Shown: positions 49,240 to 60,308 of the stretch, one piece after another
How the letters are laid out: the number at the start of each line of letters is the position of its first letter
How positions within the stretch are numbered: the stretch's first letter is position 1
NCBI RefSeq assembly: GCF_016908515.1
Contig: NZ_JAFBEA010000001.1
Span: 124,001 to 188,000, forward strand
Source: Virgibacillus halotolerans
GTDB taxonomy: Bacteria > Bacillota > Bacilli > Bacillales > Amphibacillaceae
Direction: 5' to 3'
DNA: 64,000 bases
Notes under the pieces: generated by a model
What the model was told of the DNA's origin: nothing
What the model saw: only the letters and a program-made list of their open reading frames with translations
Databases searched by the model: none
Program-made: the position numbers and the translations under genes

Positions 49240-50083
49240 CTATTTACCAACCATCCATGTTCATCCCATCTTAATCGTATTTATTATCATTTCTTTTTTA
49301 ACCGGGACGTTTATGGAACTAGCGATTATCTTAGCCATCGTGTTATTCCATGAGCTCGGTCATTATACGGTTGCCAGATTGTTTGATTGGCGAATTAAGC
49401 ATATTATGTTGTGGGTATTTGGTGGCGTCATGGAAACGGACGAGCACGGTACCAGACCAATCAAGGAAGAAGCACTGGTCACCAGTGCAGGTCCACTGCA
49501 AAACGTTGTTATTTATCTGATTCTATTTTTACTATCCAATCTGGACTTGGTACCAGTTTCCATTTTAGAATTAGCATGGTATTATAATACAGCAATTATT
49601 ATGTTCAATTTATTGCCGATTTGGCCATTAGATGGCGGTAAACTTTTATTCCTATTTCTAGCTTCCTATTCGCCCTATAAAAAGGCCTATCATACAACGA
49701 TTATATCATCAATGGTCATCAGTATTTTACTGTTGCTATTGCAATTAGCCTTGTTTCCTTTTACATTAAGCACTTTTTTACTGATGATTTTCCTCTTTTC
49801 AGAAAATCGGTCAGATTGGAAGCGGCGCTATTATGTGTTTATCCGTTTCTTATTAAAACGATACGAAGGAGACGCAGCTGTTAAGGTTGTGCAGCCGATC
49901 CATGTTTCAAATGATCATGTTTTAATGGATGTATTTGCCCAATTTAGACAGGAAAAAAAGCATCCCGTCTATGTTACCTTTTCAGAAAAAAAACGAATAA
50001 CAATGGACGAAAGCGAGTGTTTGCGCAGTTATTTTCATGATAAACAATATGATAAAACAATCGGGGAGATTCTAAATCAATAA
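49223..50083 (+). CDS. spoIVFB: SpoIVFB, intramembrane metalloprotease activating pro-SigK
   Basis: Site-2-type protease that cleaves pro-SigK in the mother cell. The zinc motif HELGH is at residues 43-47, the same numbers as in B. subtilis, and the third ligand is in NLLPIWPLDGGK. About six hydrophobic segments are followed by a CBS domain (about 205-286). The TTG start overlaps the end of spoIVFA by 17 bp and follows AGGTGA. Confidence 0.95.
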   Translation: MTTRHNYLPTIHVHPILIVFIIISFLTGTFMELAIILAIVLFHELGHYTVARLFDWRIKHIMLWVFGGVMETDEHGTRPIKEEALVTSAGPLQNVVIYLILFLLSNLDLVPVSILELAWYYNTAIIMFNLLPIWPLDGGKLLFLFLASYSPYKKAYHTTIISSMVISILLLLLQLALFPFTLSTFLLMIFLFSENRSDWKRRYYVFIRFLLKRYEGDAAVKVVQPIHVSNDHVLMDVFAQFRQEKKHPVYVTFSEKKRITMDESECLRSYFHDKQYDKTIGEILNQ

Positions 50084-50087
50084 CTTC

Positions 50088-50117
50088 TTGACAAGTCCCT
50101 GTAATTCGTGATAATAT
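50088..50117 (+). promoter_or_regulatory. SigA-type promoter of rplU
   Basis: TTGACA (50088-50093) with GATAAT 16 bp or TAATAT 18 bp downstream, immediately after the spoIVFB stop. Confidence 0.7.
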
Positions 50118-50129
50118 CAATACGTTATT

Positions 50130-50228
50130 CATCAACGTAGCACCAGTGCTACAACCGCGCAGATCAGGTCGTAAACCCATGTGTTTCAGGGTACCTGCAT
50201 GGCGAGTCTGAGTAATCAAGGAGGTGCA
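50130..50228 (+). ncRNA. L21 leader of the rplU operon
   Basis: The leader begins with a perfect hairpin GTAGCAC-CA-GTGCTAC (50137-50152) and has a second stem with CCATG (50178-50182) and CATGG (50198-50202) closing TTTCAGGGTACCTG. It sits directly before rplU, as the Rfam L21 leader does in Bacilli, where it is thought to mediate autoregulation. Confidence 0.75.
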
Positions 50229-50232
50229 AGGT

Positions 50233-50541
50233 ATGTACGCTATTATTGAAACAGGCGGTAAACAAGTTAAAGTTGTTGAAGGTCAGGAAATTTACGTAGA
50301 AAAAGTTACAGCAGATGCAAATGAAGCTGTTACTTTTGAAAAAGTTCTTTTTGTTGGCGGAGATGATGTTAAAGTTGGCGCGCCATACGTTGAAGGTGCA
50401 ACAGTAACGGCCAAAGTGGAAAAACACGGTCGTCAGAAAAAAGTTACTGTAACAAAATTCAAGCGTAGAAAAAATTATCATCGTACACAAGGTCATCGTC
50501 AACCATACACGAAATTAGTAATTGACAAAATTAACCTATAA
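50233..50541 (+). CDS. rplU: 50S ribosomal protein L21
   Basis: A 102-residue L21 ([37 protein letters not shown]). AAGGAGGTG stands just before the ATG at 50233. It is followed by prp and rpmA, the standard Firmicutes order. Confidence 0.98.
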   Translation: MYAIIETGGKQVKVVEGQEIYVEKVTADANEAVTFEKVLFVGGDDVKVGAPYVEGATVTAKVEKHGRQKKVTVTKFKRRKNYHRTQGHRQPYTKLVIDKINL

Positions 50542-50553
50542 GGATTTTATCAT

Positions 50554-50883
50554 ATGATTCAAGTAACGGTTTATCGATCGAACAATTTAATGACAGGCTT
50601 TGAACTGTCCGGCCATGCTGAGAGTGGTCCATATGGCTATGATTTAGTGTGTGCAGGTGTTTCTGCTGTGTCAATTGGAACGGTGAACGCTGTGACAGAA
50701 TTATGTGAAGCAGATCTTGAAATTGAGCAAGGGGCAGAGGGTGGATACCTTCTTGTCAGCCTGCCCAAATCACTGCAAGGTGAAAAAATGGAGAAGGTAC
50801 AGCTCTTATTTGAAGGTATGCTTATCTCTTTGAAATCGATTGAACAGGAATATAGACAGTTTATCCATATAAGGAGTAAATAA
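50554..50883 (+). CDS. prp: ribosomal-processing cysteine protease Prp
   Basis: A 109-residue protease of the YsxB family, which removes the N-terminal extension of L27. The catalytic pair is His21 (in LSGHAESG) and Cys33 (in [10 protein letters not shown]). Its substrate L27, encoded next, has the expected extension. Confidence 0.93.
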   Translation: MIQVTVYRSNNLMTGFELSGHAESGPYGYDLVCAGVSAVSIGTVNAVTELCEADLEIEQGAEGGYLLVSLPKSLQGEKMEKVQLLFEGMLISLKSIEQEYRQFIHIRSK

Positions 50884-50897
50884 GGAGGTGCAGCATT

Positions 50898-51188
50898 ATG
50901 CTACGTCTAGATTTACAATTTTTCTCACAGAAAAAAGGTGCCGGTAGTACAAGAAACGGACGTGACTCTGCGTCAAAACGTCTTGGTTCAAAAAGTGCAG
51001 ACGGACAGTTTGTAACAGGTGGATCTATTCTTTACCGTCAACGCGGTACAAAAATTTATCCAGGTGAAAACGTTGGTCGCGGTGGAGATGATACACTTTT
51101 TGCTAAGATCGACGGAATTGTGAAATTCGAACGTTTCGGTCGTGATCGTAAAAAAGTAAGTATTCAGCCAGTCGCGCAAGAAGCGTAA
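50898..51188 (+). CDS. rpmA: 50S ribosomal protein L27 with cleavable N-terminal extension
   Basis: A 96-residue L27. Residues 1-9 (MLRLDLQFF) match the Prp recognition sequence, with cleavage expected after Phe9 to expose the tail that reaches the peptidyl-transferase centre. The core ([19 protein letters not shown]) is standard. Confidence 0.98.
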   Translation: MLRLDLQFFSQKKGAGSTRNGRDSASKRLGSKSADGQFVTGGSILYRQRGTKIYPGENVGRGGDDTLFAKIDGIVKFERFGRDRKKVSIQPVAQEA

Positions 51189-51202
51189 TCATTCATTATT
51201 GA

Positions 51203-51237
51203 AACTCCAGCCAATTTGTATGGCTGGAGTTTTTTTA
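51203..51237 (+). terminator. terminator of the rplU operon
   Basis: AACTCCAGCCA (51203-51213) pairs perfectly with TGGCTGGAGTT (51221-51231), followed by TTTTT. Confidence 0.93.
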
Positions 51238-51311
51238 CTTAAGATATCAGTGGGACTGATATGCTTTAGGATATTTTTCTGCTATACTTTTTGGTAATGG
51301 GGTGTGTGGCG

Positions 51312-53143
<1,832 letters not shown>

Positions 53144-53205
53144 ACGAATTAGCTGGTAAAATAGTAGGAAAAGAGTATGCATTTATAACAAAGGGGGAAG
53201 TTTTT

Positions 53206-54060
53206 TTGACTACAATAGGATATTTGGGGCCAAGGGGAACATTTACAAAATTGGCGGTTGATACAGCATTTAACGGAGAACATAAAGAGGGCTTTACAAC
53301 GATCCCCGAATGTATTGATGCTGTTGATTCCGGAGAAATTGATATTGGGGTTGTGCCACTTGAAAACGCGATTGAAGGAACCGTGCAATTAACAGTTGAT
53401 TATCTTGTACATCAAGTAAGACTGCCGATTATGGCAGAGATTGTTGTACCGATCGAGCAGCATTTACTTGTACATCCGGACTTTTCAGGTGTATTATCTG
53501 ACATTGAACAAATCCATTCACATAGTCATGCAATTGCACAATGTCATCAATATATCCATAAACACCTGCCAAGGGCAAAAATTCATTTTGCCTCTTCGAC
53601 AGGCAGGGCTGCTGAAATGATCAGTGAAACAACGGAATCGATCGCAGCCATTGGTAATAGCCTTGCAGCCGAAGAGTATGGTCTGCAAATCTATGAAGAA
53701 AATGTACATGATTACCCAAATAATCATACTCGATTTGCTGTGTTGGCAAAGGATGAAGGATTATTACAAATCAAACATGAGATTCAACATGAAAAGACAA
53801 GTCTGTTAATTACATTGCCAAGCGATTATGCCGGTGCTTTGCATCAGGTGCTTTCCGCTTTTTCTTGGCGTAAAATGAGCTTGTCCAAAATTGAATCACG
53901 TCCCATGAAAACTGGATTGGGAAATTACTTTTTCATTGTTGATGTCGATCAACCGTTTGATGATGTGCTTTTCCCAGGAGTCAAGGCAGAATTAGAGGCA
54001 CTGGGCTGTAAAGTGAACATTCTAGGTACATATCCGGTCTATCATATGAAATTATCATAG
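53206..54060 (+). CDS. pheA: prephenate dehydratase
   Basis: Converts prephenate to phenylpyruvate in phenylalanine synthesis. The 284-residue protein has the catalytic domain (GPRGTFTKLAV, IGVVPLENAIEGTV, TRFAVL) and a C-terminal ACT domain with the ESRP motif that binds phenylalanine. TTG start after AAAGGGGGAAG. The ACT protein gene pheB, which precedes pheA in B. subtilis, is not present. Confidence 0.95.
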   Translation: MTTIGYLGPRGTFTKLAVDTAFNGEHKEGFTTIPECIDAVDSGEIDIGVVPLENAIEGTVQLTVDYLVHQVRLPIMAEIVVPIEQHLLVHPDFSGVLSDIEQIHSHSHAIAQCHQYIHKHLPRAKIHFASSTGRAAEMISETTESIAAIGNSLAAEEYGLQIYEENVHDYPNNHTRFAVLAKDEGLLQIKHEIQHEKTSLLITLPSDYAGALHQVLSAFSWRKMSLSKIESRPMKTGLGNYFFIVDVDQPFDDVLFPGVKAELEALGCKVNILGTYPVYHMKLS

Positions 54061-54104
54061 GTTAATGGGAAGTAAACTCCCCTCTGAATGAAATTTCACT
54101 GTAT

Positions 54105-54145
54105 AAAAACACCGTCGTTCTCCATTTGAGAACGACGGTGTTTTT
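54105..54145 (+). terminator. terminator after pheA
   Basis: An 18-bp perfect stem (54105-54122 with 54128-54145) around a CATTT loop, with A- and T-runs. Confidence 0.93.
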
Positions 54146-54244
54146 ATTATTCGGGAAATATTTTTCAACATTTGTCAATTCCCTGCATATGTTGATACAG
54201 AGTAATTAGCCCAGTTTTTAGAATGGAAAGGAGTTTGGTCAGTT

Positions 54245-55252
54245 TTGAAAATACACATCGTTCAAAAAGGAGATACATTGTGGGAGCTATCTAAACAGTA
54301 TGGAGTTGATTTTGAAGCACTCAAACAGGCAAACCCGCAGCTAGCAAGCCCGGATATGATCATGCCAGGAATGAAAATAAAAATCCCAAGCAATTCCAAA
54401 GCTGTTAAAAAGGAAACAGCAACACCGAAGGAAATGCCGAAAAAGGAAATGCAAAAGAAGGAAACCCAACATCCCTATCAGGATCACACACCGAAGCCGA
54501 TGCCGGTCATTAAAGAAGATGACCATCATAATAAAATGATCCCTAAACCGGAAATGCCTGTACAGCCATTACAACAAATGCCTGCACAACCAATCATGGA
54601 GCAGGAGTTTCAAAATTATACAACGATTAACTTCCCGCAAATGCCACAACATCATGAAGCAAAGAAAGAGAAGCCGAAGGAACATGTCAAAACAGAGATG
54701 CATCAAAAGCCGATGCCAAAGCCAAAAGAATATGCCAAAGCTGAAACACAACCAATGCACCCAATGCCGCAACCACAGTTCCAGGCGATGCCCTATCCAA
54801 TGCCACAGCCAGAACCAGCCCATATGATGCCGTTATGCTGCCATATGATGCATCCTTGTTATCCACAGGCACCATTTCCAATCATGGTGAATCCGGAATG
54901 GCTTCAGCCGGCTCACCACCAAATGCAGCAAGGGATGCCATGTGAGCAAATGTCTGCACATCAGCCACCACATCATGCTATGGAGATGCAGTTCAATCCG
55001 ATGCATATGGGAGGCAACGATGACTGCGGCTGTCGGGAAAGTATACCGATGGAACCATTTAACATGCGTGGCAATCAACAAGAAATGAGCCAGTCACTAT
55101 CACATCCATTACAAGCGTCACAGCCAGGAAATATGTATCCACCACAGTTTGCGAATAACGTCAGTAGTCAAAACCTATATCCCACCCCGCCTGCATATCC
55201 GGACTTTTCAAATACGCAAGATCAGAAACCGGATGAAACGGCAGGTGAATAA
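54245..55252 (+). CDS. safA: SafA spore coat morphogenetic protein
   Basis: Inner-coat morphogen of about 335 residues. An N-terminal LysM domain (IHIVQKGDTLWELSKQYGVDFEALKQANPQL) binds cortex peptidoglycan. The rest is a low-complexity Met/Pro/Gln/His/Lys-rich chain with a Cys-His cluster (MMPLCCHMMHPCYPQ; GGNDDCGCRES) suited to crosslinking or metal binding. In B. subtilis SafA localisation depends on SpoVID. TTG start 10 nt after GGAAAGGAG. Confidence 0.88.
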   Translation: MKIHIVQKGDTLWELSKQYGVDFEALKQANPQLASPDMIMPGMKIKIPSNSKAVKKETATPKEMPKKEMQKKETQHPYQDHTPKPMPVIKEDDHHNKMIPKPEMPVQPLQQMPAQPIMEQEFQNYTTINFPQMPQHHEAKKEKPKEHVKTEMHQKPMPKPKEYAKAETQPMHPMPQPQFQAMPYPMPQPEPAHMMPLCCHMMHPCYPQAPFPIMVNPEWLQPAHHQMQQGMPCEQMSAHQPPHHAMEMQFNPMHMGGNDDCGCRESIPMEPFNMRGNQQEMSQSLSHPLQASQPGNMYPPQFANNVSSQNLYPTPPAYPDFSNTQDQKPDETAGE

Positions 55253-56207
55253 TACTACAAACGGAGACGAATGTTACAATCGTCTCTCTTCTTTTTTATG
55301 GCAAAAGGGCATGCTTGCAATCAGACAGCTAACAACGATTAAACCACATGTATTTTATCTGGAGACAAATAATAAAGAAGAACTTATTTTAAAAAAACAT
55401 CATAAACAGGAAAATGTACGACAACAATGGGATTTTTTTCAAAAGTTGCCATCATCCAATGCTGTCCGATTTATCCGATTTCCTAATGGAAAGAAAGCGA
55501 TTTTTGGTTATGATACCTGGTGGACAATTGCCCCATATGTTAGCGGGAAAAAATTATATTATAAAAATGCTGTAGATCGGACAGAAGCCGTAAAAGCCCT
55601 CAAGCACTTTCACCATGATGCAGTAAGTATTAATATCACGAGCCCCTTAAAGAGAGAGAATATGTTAATTTGCTGGTATTGGCGTTTGTTAGCATTTAAA
55701 AAAACGAAAGATTTATTTAAAGAAAATGGTTTTGCCCATTTATATAAAGATATTGTCCAAATGACCAGCTCTCAATTGAAGTCTACTACACAATTCCCCT
55801 GGGAGCGATATGAAGAAGAGGCATTGAAAAATGGTTTATGGACACATGGAGATGTTGCATCCCATAATTTCATTCGAGGCAAGGGTACCTATCTTATCGA
55901 TTTTGATTTACTGCAATCAACAGCGCAAATTTACGATCATATTCAATTAACCCAACGGTTTTTACCTCATTTAAATTGGGATCTGGAAAAACTGCTCGCA
56001 TATGATATGGTCAAAAACAAAGAAGTAAAGCCATGGCTTTACGCTGTGTTTATACCAAGTGATTTGATGCGGGAATGGTTTTATTTCATATCTGGTGCTA
56101 AAAGAGAGCCTTCGGATGTGAATAAATATATGACCAATATGGAAAAAGAATGGCAGAAACGACATGTCTTTTTGAAAAACACCAAAACAATGCTAAAATC
56201 GATATAG
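55233..56207 (+). CDS. CotS/YsxE-like kinase-fold protein next to safA
   Basis: About 324 residues with an aminoglycoside-phosphotransferase-like fold. Unlike YsxE it keeps the catalytic-loop HGDVASHN and the metal-binding DFD in YLIDFDLL, so it may be an active kinase. The start is uncertain: ATG 55233 or GTG 55245 overlap the end of safA, without a clear ribosome site. An ATG at 55311 would remove the N-lobe start. A terminator-like hairpin (55264-55297) lies within its first codons. I assign it to the coat-kinase class by fold and context; the substrate is unknown. Confidence 0.7.
   Translation: MKRQVNNTTNGDECYNRLSSFLWQKGMLAIRQLTTIKPHVFYLETNNKEELILKKHHKQENVRQQWDFFQKLPSSNAVRFIRFPNGKKAIFGYDTWWTIAPYVSGKKLYYKNAVDRTEAVKALKHFHHDAVSINITSPLKRENMLICWYWRLLAFKKTKDLFKENGFAHLYKDIVQMTSSQLKSTTQFPWERYEEEALKNGLWTHGDVASHNFIRGKGTYLIDFDLLQSTAQIYDHIQLTQRFLPHLNWDLEKLLAYDMVKNKEVKPWLYAVFIPSDLMREWFYFISGAKREPSDVNKYMTNMEKEWQKRHVFLKNTKTMLKSI
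55264..55297 (+). terminator. terminator-like hairpin at the safA/kinase junction
   Basis: GAGACGA (55264-55270) pairs perfectly with TCGTCTC (55280-55286), followed by TCTTCTTTTTT. It begins 11 nt after the safA stop and lies within the likely coding start of the next gene. Confidence 0.7.
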
Positions 56208-56237
56208 GAAATGATGTTATGCAAAGGAGTAATGCAC

Positions 56238-56987
56238 ATGGGAATGGAAAAGACAGTAAATGAAATTGTAGTATGGTTACAGGAACAAGTGAAAGATGCA
56301 GGTGTAAAGGGTTTAATTACGGGTGTAAGTGGAGGGCTTGATTCTGCAGTGGTGGCACATTTAATGAAGCGAGCAGCACCAGACAATTCTTTAGGAGCAA
56401 TTCTCCCGATTCAAACAAAAGCGGCTGATTTAAGTCATGCAGAGAAAGTGATTAACAGCTGTGGCATCAATGCGATAACTGTTGATTTAACAGAAACCCA
56501 CAGCACCATGTATGAGCAAATGAAATCACTTTTAAAAGAAAAAAATGAATTTCACGATAAAAACGATCAGCTGGCAGGAGCGAACTTGAGGGCAAGACTG
56601 CGAATGAGCGCGTTATACACGTTAGCAACAAATTATAATTATTTAGTCGTTGGCACGGACAATGCATCAGAATGGTATACTGGCTATTTTACAAAATATG
56701 GTGATGGAGGCGTAGATATTCAGCCGATCATTGACTTTTCTAAACAGGAAGTTCGAGATATGGCGAGCTATCTTGGGGTACCAGATGAAGTGGTAAACAA
56801 ACAGCCGAGTGCTGATTTATGGGAAGGGCAAACAGACGAAATAGAAATGGGTACAACCTACGAAAAGATTGATGCATATGTGCAAGGAAAAGACGTTCCG
56901 GAAGCAGATAAAGTTATTATTGAGCGCATGCACCAAAACACAGAACATAAACGTAATCCGCTACCACAATTCAGACGCAATCGATAA
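56238..56987 (+). CDS. nadE: NH3-dependent NAD+ synthetase
   Basis: Final step of NAD synthesis, amidating nicotinate adenine dinucleotide with ammonia. The PP-loop SGGLDSAV, NLRARLRMSALYTLA, and VVGTDNASEWYTGYFTKYGDGG are clear; there is no glutaminase domain, and the 250-residue length fits the short type. The ATG at 56238 is 8 nt after AAAGGAG. It sits inside a sporulation cluster between safA and the coxA-like gene. Confidence 0.92.
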   Translation: MGMEKTVNEIVVWLQEQVKDAGVKGLITGVSGGLDSAVVAHLMKRAAPDNSLGAILPIQTKAADLSHAEKVINSCGINAITVDLTETHSTMYEQMKSLLKEKNEFHDKNDQLAGANLRARLRMSALYTLATNYNYLVVGTDNASEWYTGYFTKYGDGGVDIQPIIDFSKQEVRDMASYLGVPDEVVNKQPSADLWEGQTDEIEMGTTYEKIDAYVQGKDVPEADKVIIERMHQNTEHKRNPLPQFRRNR

Positions 56988-57137
56988 GGGTGACTTGGTT
57001 CAAAGTTGGTTGGCACTTACTGCTTGCTTGCCTATAAGGACCAGGTGTATGAGTAATGTTGCGGAGATAAATACCATTTAATAATCTTCATAGAACCGCC
57101 TGCTTAACACAAACTAATCGTTAAGGAGGTGGTTTTT

Positions 57138-57638
57138 ATGTATAAAAAAGTGATCATAACGTTATTCCTTGCTGCGATTCTTGTTGCTTGTACAAATACA
57201 AAAGATGGAAATGTACAATACAATAACCAGTCAACGGAAAAAACACGACCGATTCATTACGATCCAAATGATAAACAAAATATGAGGATGGACGAGGAAA
57301 ACAATCCTTATATGGATGATAATCCAGCACGTTACTCGGATGCATTTACGAATGATGAGTCTATAAGGCTTTCCCAAGCTTTGGAGCAAAGAAGAGATAT
57401 TGTGCAAGCACAGGTGGCCTCAACGGAGGACCGTGTTATTGTATCTGTAAAGTTAAATAAGCATAAGGATCATTATATAGCGGAAAATCTTCGGGAAGAA
57501 ATACAAACGATAGTCCCGGATAAACAAATTGTCGTTTATACAGATGACCCGCACTGGGAGCGGATGAAAAATATTGATACAAAGCTGAAGTCCAAAAACT
57601 TTGGGAATGACATCCTTGATTTTTTTAATAAAAAATAG
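57138..57638 (+). CDS. coxA: YhcN/YlaJ-family sporulation lipoprotein (CoxA position)
   Basis: A 166-residue lipoprotein with signal peptide and lipobox ILVAC (about residue 19). The C-terminal two-thirds follow the spore lipoprotein YhcN/YlaJ pattern (IRLSQALEQRRDIVQAQVASTEDRVIVSVKL; VYTDDPHWERM). B. subtilis CoxA, a spore cortex protein, belongs to this family and lies next to safA, so the symbol is positional. The ATG at 57138 follows AAGGAGGTGG. Confidence 0.75.
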   Translation: MYKKVIITLFLAAILVACTNTKDGNVQYNNQSTEKTRPIHYDPNDKQNMRMDEENNPYMDDNPARYSDAFTNDESIRLSQALEQRRDIVQAQVASTEDRVIVSVKLNKHKDHYIAENLREEIQTIVPDKQIVVYTDDPHWERMKNIDTKLKSKNFGNDILDFFNKK

Positions 57639-57680
57639 ATATAAAATATTAAGCGGATTTCGGTGCCGTCGCATGGGACT

Positions 57681-57734
57681 GTAAGCGAGAACTTTTATGA
57701 CAGTAACGCCACATTACTGTGAGTTCTTGCTTAC
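57681..57734. repeat. long imperfect hairpin between coxA and yebC
   Basis: GTAAGC.AGAACT (57681-57693) pairs with AGTTCT.GCTTAC (57722-57734), and ACAGTA with TACTGT continues the stem inward. There is no T-run, so it is not a classical terminator. Confidence 0.55.
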
Positions 57735-57745
57735 GTTATATTTAA

Positions 57746-57771
57746 AATAAAACAGATGCGCCTGTTTTATT
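57746..57771. terminator. possible terminator before yebC
   Basis: AATAAAACAG (57746-57755) pairs perfectly with CTGTTTTATT (57762-57771) around ATGCGC; the T-run is inside the stem. Confidence 0.5.
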
Positions 57772-57848
57772 AGGGATGTGAAGGTTTTCTTTTTTACTGA
57801 TATTTGATATAGTAAAAAAGGGAATTTTTGTAGAGAGGAGAATGTCCG

Positions 57849-58580
57849 ATGGCAGGTCATTCTAAGTGGCACAATATTCAAAGAAGAAAAAATGCACAAG
57901 ATGCAAAAAGAGGAAAAATCTTTATGCGTCATGCAAAAGTAGTTTATGAAGCAGCTAAAAGAGGTGGGGGAGACCCTGATACAAATCCAACTTTGCGGCT
58001 TGCGATTGATAAAGCGAAAGCAGATAATATGCCGAATGACAACATTGAGCGTGCAATAAAAAAAGCAACCGGAGCATTGGATGGTGCGAACTTCGAAGAA
58101 CTTACTTATGAAGGTTATGGACCGGGTGGAACGGCAATCATCGTTAATGTTCTAACGGATAATAAAAATAGAACCGCAGCAGAAGTGAGACATGCATTTA
58201 GTAAAAACGGCGGAAATTTAGGTGAAAATGGCTGTGTTTCGTTTATGTTTGAGCGAAAAGGTTATATTGTTATTTTAAATGAGGATGGAAGTATAGATGA
58301 GGACGACATTACATTGGAGGCAATCGAAGCCGGTGCAGAAGATATAACCGTGCAGGATGGCGCTTATGAGATCTATACAACGCCAGAAAATTTTGAAGCG
58401 GTTTGCAACCATCTAACCGAAGCTGGTTACAGCCTAGACAATGAAGAAATTACAATGTTACCGCAAAATTACAGTAAGCTGGAAGCGAAAGATGAAGAAA
58501 AAATGTTAAATTTGATTGATATGCTTGAGGAAGACGAAGATGTTCAAGATGTGCATCATAATTTAGAAGTCTCAGAATAA
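57849..58580 (+). CDS. yebC: YebC/TACO1-family protein
   Basis: A 243-residue YebC protein ([25 protein letters not shown] start; [25 protein letters not shown]). The family has been described as transcription regulators and, more recently, as translation factors that help ribosomes through proline stretches. The B. subtilis name is yrbC. GAGAGGAG precedes the ATG. Confidence 0.95.
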   Translation: MAGHSKWHNIQRRKNAQDAKRGKIFMRHAKVVYEAAKRGGGDPDTNPTLRLAIDKAKADNMPNDNIERAIKKATGALDGANFEELTYEGYGPGGTAIIVNVLTDNKNRTAAEVRHAFSKNGGNLGENGCVSFMFERKGYIVILNEDGSIDEDDITLEAIEAGAEDITVQDGAYEIYTTPENFEAVCNHLTEAGYSLDNEEITMLPQNYSKLEAKDEEKMLNLIDMLEEDEDVQDVHHNLEVSE

Positions 58581-58588
58581 GTTGATAT

Positions 58589-58622
58589 AAACTTCTATTT
58601 CTACATGGGGAATAGAAGTTTA
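58589..58622 (+). terminator. terminator after yebC
   Basis: AAACTTCTATT (58589-58599) pairs perfectly with AATAGAAGTTT (58611-58621), followed by ATTATTTT. Confidence 0.75.
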
Positions 58623-58679
58623 TTATTTTGCTGTTGAATATGGTAAAATGGATTTGAGGATTGCAAAGGAGAAAAAGGC

Positions 58680-59285
58680 ATGATTGCATATGTAAAAGGG
58701 TTGCTGACATATATTCAGGATGATGCTGTTATTGTTGAAGTTCAGGGGATTGGCTATGAAATAATTTGTGGGAATCCGTTCGAGTTTCAATCATCATTAA
58801 ACAAAGAAATAATGATCTATACATACCAACATGTAAGGGAAGACGCACAACTCTTATATGGTTTTAAAACAGAAGATGAAAAATATTTATTCACAAAGCT
58901 GATCTCTGTTTCCGGTATTGGCCCTAAAGGTGCCAGCGGGATCATTGGCAGTGTTGATGTTTCTGAATTTGTGGCGGCGGTCGAACAGGAAGATGAAAAG
59001 TATTTAACAGGCTTTCCTGGAGTCGGCAAGAAAACAGCCAGACAGATTATCCTTGATTTGAAAGGGAAGCTGACGGCAGCGTTATCAATAACTACTGAAA
59101 CAGACGGTAGCAAAGTAGTAGGTCAAAAACCGCTACAAGGCTTGCAGGAGGCACAGGAAGCATTAAAGGCTTTAGGTTATACGGAACGGGAGATCAAAGC
59201 AATTATTCCGATGCTGCAAACCGATGAGCAGACAAACACGGATGAAATAATCCGAAAAGCATTGGCATTATTAATGAGAAATTAA
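58680..59285 (+). CDS. ruvA: Holliday junction DNA helicase RuvA
   Basis: A 201-residue junction-binding subunit: N-terminal OB fold (MIAYVKGLLTYIQDDAVIVEVQGIGYEI), two helix-hairpin-helix motifs (ISVSGIGPKGASGI; LTGFPGVGKKTARQII) and the C-terminal RuvB-binding domain. It is 18 bp from ruvB. Confidence 0.97.
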   Translation: MIAYVKGLLTYIQDDAVIVEVQGIGYEIICGNPFEFQSSLNKEIMIYTYQHVREDAQLLYGFKTEDEKYLFTKLISVSGIGPKGASGIIGSVDVSEFVAAVEQEDEKYLTGFPGVGKKTARQIILDLKGKLTAALSITTETDGSKVVGQKPLQGLQEAQEALKALGYTEREIKAIIPMLQTDEQTNTDEIIRKALALLMRN

Positions 59286-59303
59286 GAAAGGGGGGATCTG
59301 TGA

Positions 59304-60308
59304 ATGGATGAACGAATGGTTACCGGAGAAGTACAGGGGGAGGACGCTTCGATTGAACTGAGTCTCCGTCCGACCAATCTTAATCAATATATTGGACAGC
59401 ATAAGGTAAAAGAAAACCTGAGCATTTTTATTCAGGCAGCTAAAATGCGGGAGGAACCACTTGACCATGTATTGTTGTACGGCCCACCAGGACTGGGAAA
59501 GACAACACTGGCTGCAATTATTGCCAATGAAATGGGTGTTCAATTTCGTTCAACATCCGGTCCCGCCATCGAAAGGGCCGGTGATCTGGCCGCGGTACTT
59601 TCTTCACTGGAACCAGGGGACGTCCTGTTTATTGACGAAGTCCACCGGCTGCCGCGTGCGGTAGAAGAAGTTTTATATCCTGCCATGGAGGATTTTTTCC
59701 TTGATATCGTGATCGGTACTGGGCCAAGCGCGAGGTCAGTACGAATTGATTTACCGCCATTTACATTGGTTGGTGCGACAACGCGGGCGGGTCTTCTAAC
59801 CGCACCATTGCGCGATCGTTTTGGAGTGCTTAGCAGACTTGAATTTTATGAAACGAAGGATTTATGTTCTATCGTGGAACGTACCGCAGACATCTTCGAA
59901 ACGAATATTTCAAAAGATGCAGCTGCAGAGGTTGCAAGAAGATCTAGGGGTACACCACGGATCGCGAACCGCTTGTTAAAAAGAATTCGCGATATCTCAC
60001 AAGTTAGAGGAGAAAAGGAAATTAGTTTAGCAACAACGGATTTAGCCTTGGAAATGTTGCAAGTGGATGATGCTGGTCTCGATCATATCGATCATAAACT
60101 ATTGAGGGGGATTATCGACGGCTATCAAGGTGGACCCGTAGGTTTGGATACCATAGCAGCAACGATCGGAGAGGAACCGCAAACGATTGAAGATGTGTAT
60201 GAACCATACTTATTGCAAATTGGTTTTATCCAGCGAACACCAAGGGGAAGAGTTATAACACCAAAAGCATATGCCCACTTTGGCATAAAGGCGAATGATG
60301 AACAATGA
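59304..60308 (+). CDS. ruvB: Holliday junction branch-migration ATPase RuvB
   Basis: A 334-residue AAA+ motor with Walker [11 protein letters not shown], Walker [10 protein letters not shown], sensor GATTRAG and the C-terminal winged helix ([17 protein letters not shown]). It follows AAAGGGGGG by 10 nt. Its stop overlaps the next gene start (ATGA). Confidence 0.98.
   Translation: MDERMVTGEVQGEDASIELSLRPTNLNQYIGQHKVKENLSIFIQAAKMREEPLDHVLLYGPPGLGKTTLAAIIANEMGVQFRSTSGPAIERAGDLAAVLSSLEPGDVLFIDEVHRLPRAVEEVLYPAMEDFFLDIVIGTGPSARSVRIDLPPFTLVGATTRAGLLTAPLRDRFGVLSRLEFYETKDLCSIVERTADIFETNISKDAAAEVARRSRGTPRIANRLLKRIRDISQVRGEKEISLATTDLALEMLQVDDAGLDHIDHKLLRGIIDGYQGGPVGLDTIAATIGEEPQTIEDVYEPYLLQIGFIQRTPRGRVITPKAYAHFGIKANDEQ

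Noticed and set aside
54569-54823. Antisense frames rich in Trp, Leu and His across safA
   Set aside because: They mirror the Met/Pro/Gln/His-rich codons of safA on the other strand, have no ribosome site and no family resemblance.
56988-57137. Possible small RNA between nadE and coxA
   Set aside because: No convincing stem, promoter or conserved motif was seen.
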